Positions 34,359-36,153 of a stretch of 36,153 bases of DNA are shown here, piece by piece; positions within the stretch are counted from its first letter, which is position 1; every line of letters starts with the position of its first letter. The notes under the pieces were generated by a model. It saw nothing but the letters and a program-made list of their open reading frames with translations, searched no databases and was not told where the DNA came from. A program made the position numbers and the translations under genes. The DNA comes from Pseudomonadota bacterium (GTDB taxonomy: Bacteria; Pseudomonadota; Alphaproteobacteria; Rhizobiales; Beijerinckiaceae). The stretch spans positions 1 through 36,153 of the forward strand of contig JAFAEL010000266.1 in NCBI GenBank assembly GCA_023423995.1. The letters are read 5' to 3'.

Positions 34359-34368
34359 CGGCGGATCC

Positions 34369-34743
34369 TCAGCTGATCGACGAGAGGTATTCGGAATACT
34401 CGGCCTCGCTCATCAGGCCGTCGAGCTCGGCCGGGTCCTTGAGCTTCAGCTTCAGGAACCAGCCGCGGCCCGCCGCATCGTCGTTGACGGTGCCGGGCGC
34501 GGCCTCAAGCTCGCCATTGACCTCGACCACGTCGCCCGAGACGGGGGCGTAGACCTCGCTCGCGGCCTTCACGCTCTCGACCACGGCGGCCTCCTGGCCC
34601 TTGGTGAGCGCCTTCCCGACCTCCGGCAGCTCGACAAAGACGACGTCGCCGAGCTGGGCCTGGGCGTAGTCGGTGATGCCGACCGTCCCCGTATCGCCCT
34701 CGACGCTGATGTATTCGTGGTCGCGCGTGTAGCGGATCGTCAT
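34369..34743 (-). CDS. gcvH: Glycine cleavage system H protein
   Basis: Lipoyl carrier that shuttles the aminomethyl group between P, T and L proteins. The 124 residues have the lipoylated Lys59 in [23 protein letters not shown], an N-terminal beta barrel ([36 protein letters not shown]) and the C-terminal [26 protein letters not shown]. Start at 34743, 11 bases after the gcvT stop; the longer open frame upstream is the gcvT antiframe and is rejected. Confidence 0.96.
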   Translation of the reverse strand: MTIRYTRDHEYISVEGDTGTVGITDYAQAQLGDVVFVELPEVGKALTKGQEAAVVESVKAASEVYAPVSGDVVEVNGELEAAPGTVNDDAAGRGWFLKLKLKDPAELDGLMSEAEYSEYLSSIS

Positions 34744-34754
34744 GTCGATGGACC

Positions 34755-35894
34755 TCAGCGGCGGTAGCGGTGGGGAACGAAGGGGAGCTTCACGACCTCG
34801 GCCGGGACCCGCTTCTCGCGGATCATGACGCCGATGCGGGTGCCGGGCGCGGCGAATTCGGCGACGACGTAGCCCATCGCGATCGGACCGCCGACGCTCG
34901 GCCCGAAGCCGCCCGACGTGACCTTGCCGATGAGCTCGCCCGCGAGATCGAGGATGTCCGCATGCTCCCGGGCCGGGGCGCGCCCCTCGACCCGGATGCC
35001 GACGCGGCGCCGCAGCGGGCCGTTGGCGATCTCCTCCGAGATGCGGATGTGGCCCGGGAAGCCGCCTTCCTCGCGGCGCCGGCGCTGGATGGACCAGGCG
35101 AGGCCCGCCTCGACGGGCGACGTCTCCTGGTTGATGTCGTGGCCGTAGAGCGGCAGCCCCGCCTCGAGGCGAAGCGAATCGCGGGCGCCGAGGCCGACCG
35201 GCTTCACGGCCGGCGAGCGGGTCAGAAGTCCCCAAAGCTCCTCCGCCCGGTCCGCCGGGACGGAAATCTCGAACCCGTCCTCCCCCGTATAGCCGGAGCG
35301 GCTGACATGGGCCGGGATGCCGGAGAGCGTCATGGAGGCCCCCGTCATGAAGGCGAGCTTGCCGGCCTCCGGCGCGATCGCCCCGAGAACGCCCGCCGCT
35401 TCGGGCCCTTGCAGCGCGAGAAGCGCGCGATCGTCCTCGCGGCGCAGCTCGACACCCTCGGGCAGCCGGGCCGCGATATGACGGTAATCCGCCTCCTTCG
35501 TGGCGGCATTGACGACGAGGATCAGTTCGCCGCCGCCAGCGCTGCGGGCCGGGCGGGCCACCATGAGGTCGTCGAGGATCCCGCCCTCCTCGTTCAGCAG
35601 CTGCGTGTAGCGCTGCTGGCCGAAGGCGAGTCCGGCGATGTCCGCAGGCACGAGCGCCTCCAGGGCAGCCGCGACCGTCGCGTGGTCGGGCCCGACGAGA
35701 CGGGCCTGCCCCATATGCGACACGTCGAAGAGGCCCGCATGCTCGCGGGTCCAGCCGTGCTCCGCGAGGATGCCGGCCGGATACTGGACCGGCATGGCAT
35801 AGCCCGCGAAGGGCACCATGCGGGCGCCCGCCTCCCGGTGGACGCGCGCGAGCGGCGTCTCCAGCAGGTCGTCCGGTTGAATGTCGTTTGCCAT
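34755..35894 (-). CDS. gcvT: Aminomethyltransferase (glycine cleavage T protein)
   Basis: Transfers the methylene group from aminomethyl-lipoyl-GcvH to tetrahydrofolate and releases ammonia. The 379 residues show [18 protein letters not shown] (25-42), [11 protein letters not shown] (53-63), the catalytic aspartate in GGILDDLMV (Asp108/109), [16 protein letters not shown] and [26 protein letters not shown] a few bases before ATG 35894 supports the start. First gene of the operon, directly downstream of a tandem glycine riboswitch. Confidence 0.96.
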   Translation of the reverse strand: MANDIQPDDLLETPLARVHREAGARMVPFAGYAMPVQYPAGILAEHGWTREHAGLFDVSHMGQARLVGPDHATVAAALEALVPADIAGLAFGQQRYTQLLNEEGGILDDLMVARPARSAGGGELILVVNAATKEADYRHIAARLPEGVELRREDDRALLALQGPEAAGVLGAIAPEAGKLAFMTGASMTLSGIPAHVSRSGYTGEDGFEISVPADRAEELWGLLTRSPAVKPVGLGARDSLRLEAGLPLYGHDINQETSPVEAGLAWSIQRRRREEGGFPGHIRISEEIANGPLRRRVGIRVEGRAPAREHADILDLAGELIGKVTSGGFGPSVGGPIAMGYVVAEFAAPGTRIGVMIREKRVPAEVVKLPFVPHRYRR

Positions 35895-35952
35895 AGGCTC
35901 CTCGGGTCCGGACGATGCAAACGCGCGAGACCGCTGTCGCGGCCCGGCCTTT

Positions 35953-36143
35953 GCCCCCTCTGTCCACGGACCTGAGAGATTCCCCCCGTCGGATCGGGGG
36001 TTACTCCGTCGGTGGGCCGCGCCTCTCGGCGCAGCCGCTTTCCAGAGTGCCAGCTCCCGCGCGGTCCTTTAGGCCTGAGCGTTTCCGGGGCGGTTGCGCC
36101 TTCGGCGTCGAGCCGGCCTTGCCGCCTCGAACTCTCCCGCGGG
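35953..36143 (-). ncRNA. Tandem glycine riboswitch
   Basis: On the minus strand two glycine aptamers stand in series. The first runs from about 36143 to 36056 and shows GCGGGAGAG, GCCGAAGGCGCAAC, ACGCTCAGGC and AAAGGAC. The second runs from about 36051 to 35953 and shows CACTCTGG, the GGAGTAACCC core segment, ATCTCTCAGGTCCG and GGACAGAGG. Only a short linker separates them. This class binds glycine and usually turns on gcv expression. About 58 bases of expression platform lie between it and the gcvT start. The promoter is outside the window. Confidence 0.92.
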
Positions 36144-36153
36144 GGATCATTGA

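Overview
This 36 kb window is high-GC chromosomal DNA from an alphaproteobacterium, almost certainly order Hyphomicrobiales (Rhizobiales). The evidence is a CcrM-type (GANTC) cell-cycle methylase, a MucR/Ros regulator, the alphaproteobacterial F0 layout atpI-atpB-atpE-atpF'-atpF with no F1 genes attached, a GTTC-N7-GTTC LexA-type box, and a split glycine decarboxylase (GcvPA/GcvPB). A Methylobacteriaceae/Beijerinckiaceae-like host is plausible, but that is inference. Most of the window is core genome. No rRNA, tRNA, CRISPR array, prophage or intact insertion sequence was seen.

Layout. 1-3604 (minus): glyQ, an unrecognised gene, an isochorismatase-like hydrolase and glyS (3' end cut by the window edge). 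3843-4577 (plus): two small exported proteins and a terminator. 4577-5543 (minus): a TrmN6-like methylase and a DUF2007 protein, divergent from ispB (5656-6675). 6680-12776 (minus): ispE, a periplasmic TPR protein, a Kbp-like BON-LysM protein, an AbiEii-like nucleotidyltransferase with a 76-residue partner, and the ETF-ubiquinone oxidoreductase gene. 12777-13473 is a gene-free gap with two copies of an intergenic palindromic repeat and a consensus-like leftward promoter. 13474-17233 (plus): family 4 uracil-DNA glycosylase, DUF1330, a YpfJ-type metalloprotease, MoaB, an orphan antitoxin with a truncated VapC stub, and a protein with an Ada-like cysteine motif. 17317-21304 (plus): a PA0069-type radical SAM protein behind a probable LexA box, rnhB, ccrM, mucR and a 36-residue membrane peptide. 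21301-22488 (minus): mutY. 22519-30817 (plus): a formyltransferase-like gene, DUF721, a DsbA-like oxidoreductase, smc and the F0 ATP synthase operon. 30887-36143 (minus): the glycine cleavage operon, a tandem glycine riboswitch followed by gcvT-gcvH-osmC-gcvPA-gcvPB.

Themes. DNA repair and chromosome maintenance genes cluster in the middle (udg, radical SAM, rnhB, ccrM, mutY, DUF721, smc). Glycine metabolism lies at both ends (glycyl-tRNA synthetase on the left, glycine cleavage on the right). The best leads are regulatory: a LexA-type box filling the -35/-10 spacer of the radical SAM gene, a GANTC site inside the predicted -10 of ccrM, a terminator-like hairpin between atpE and atpF', and a strong unexplained promoter facing into the etfQO-udg gap. 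Accessory leads are the AbiEii-like pair and the decayed toxin-antitoxin locus. I did not find a clearly new multi-gene system.
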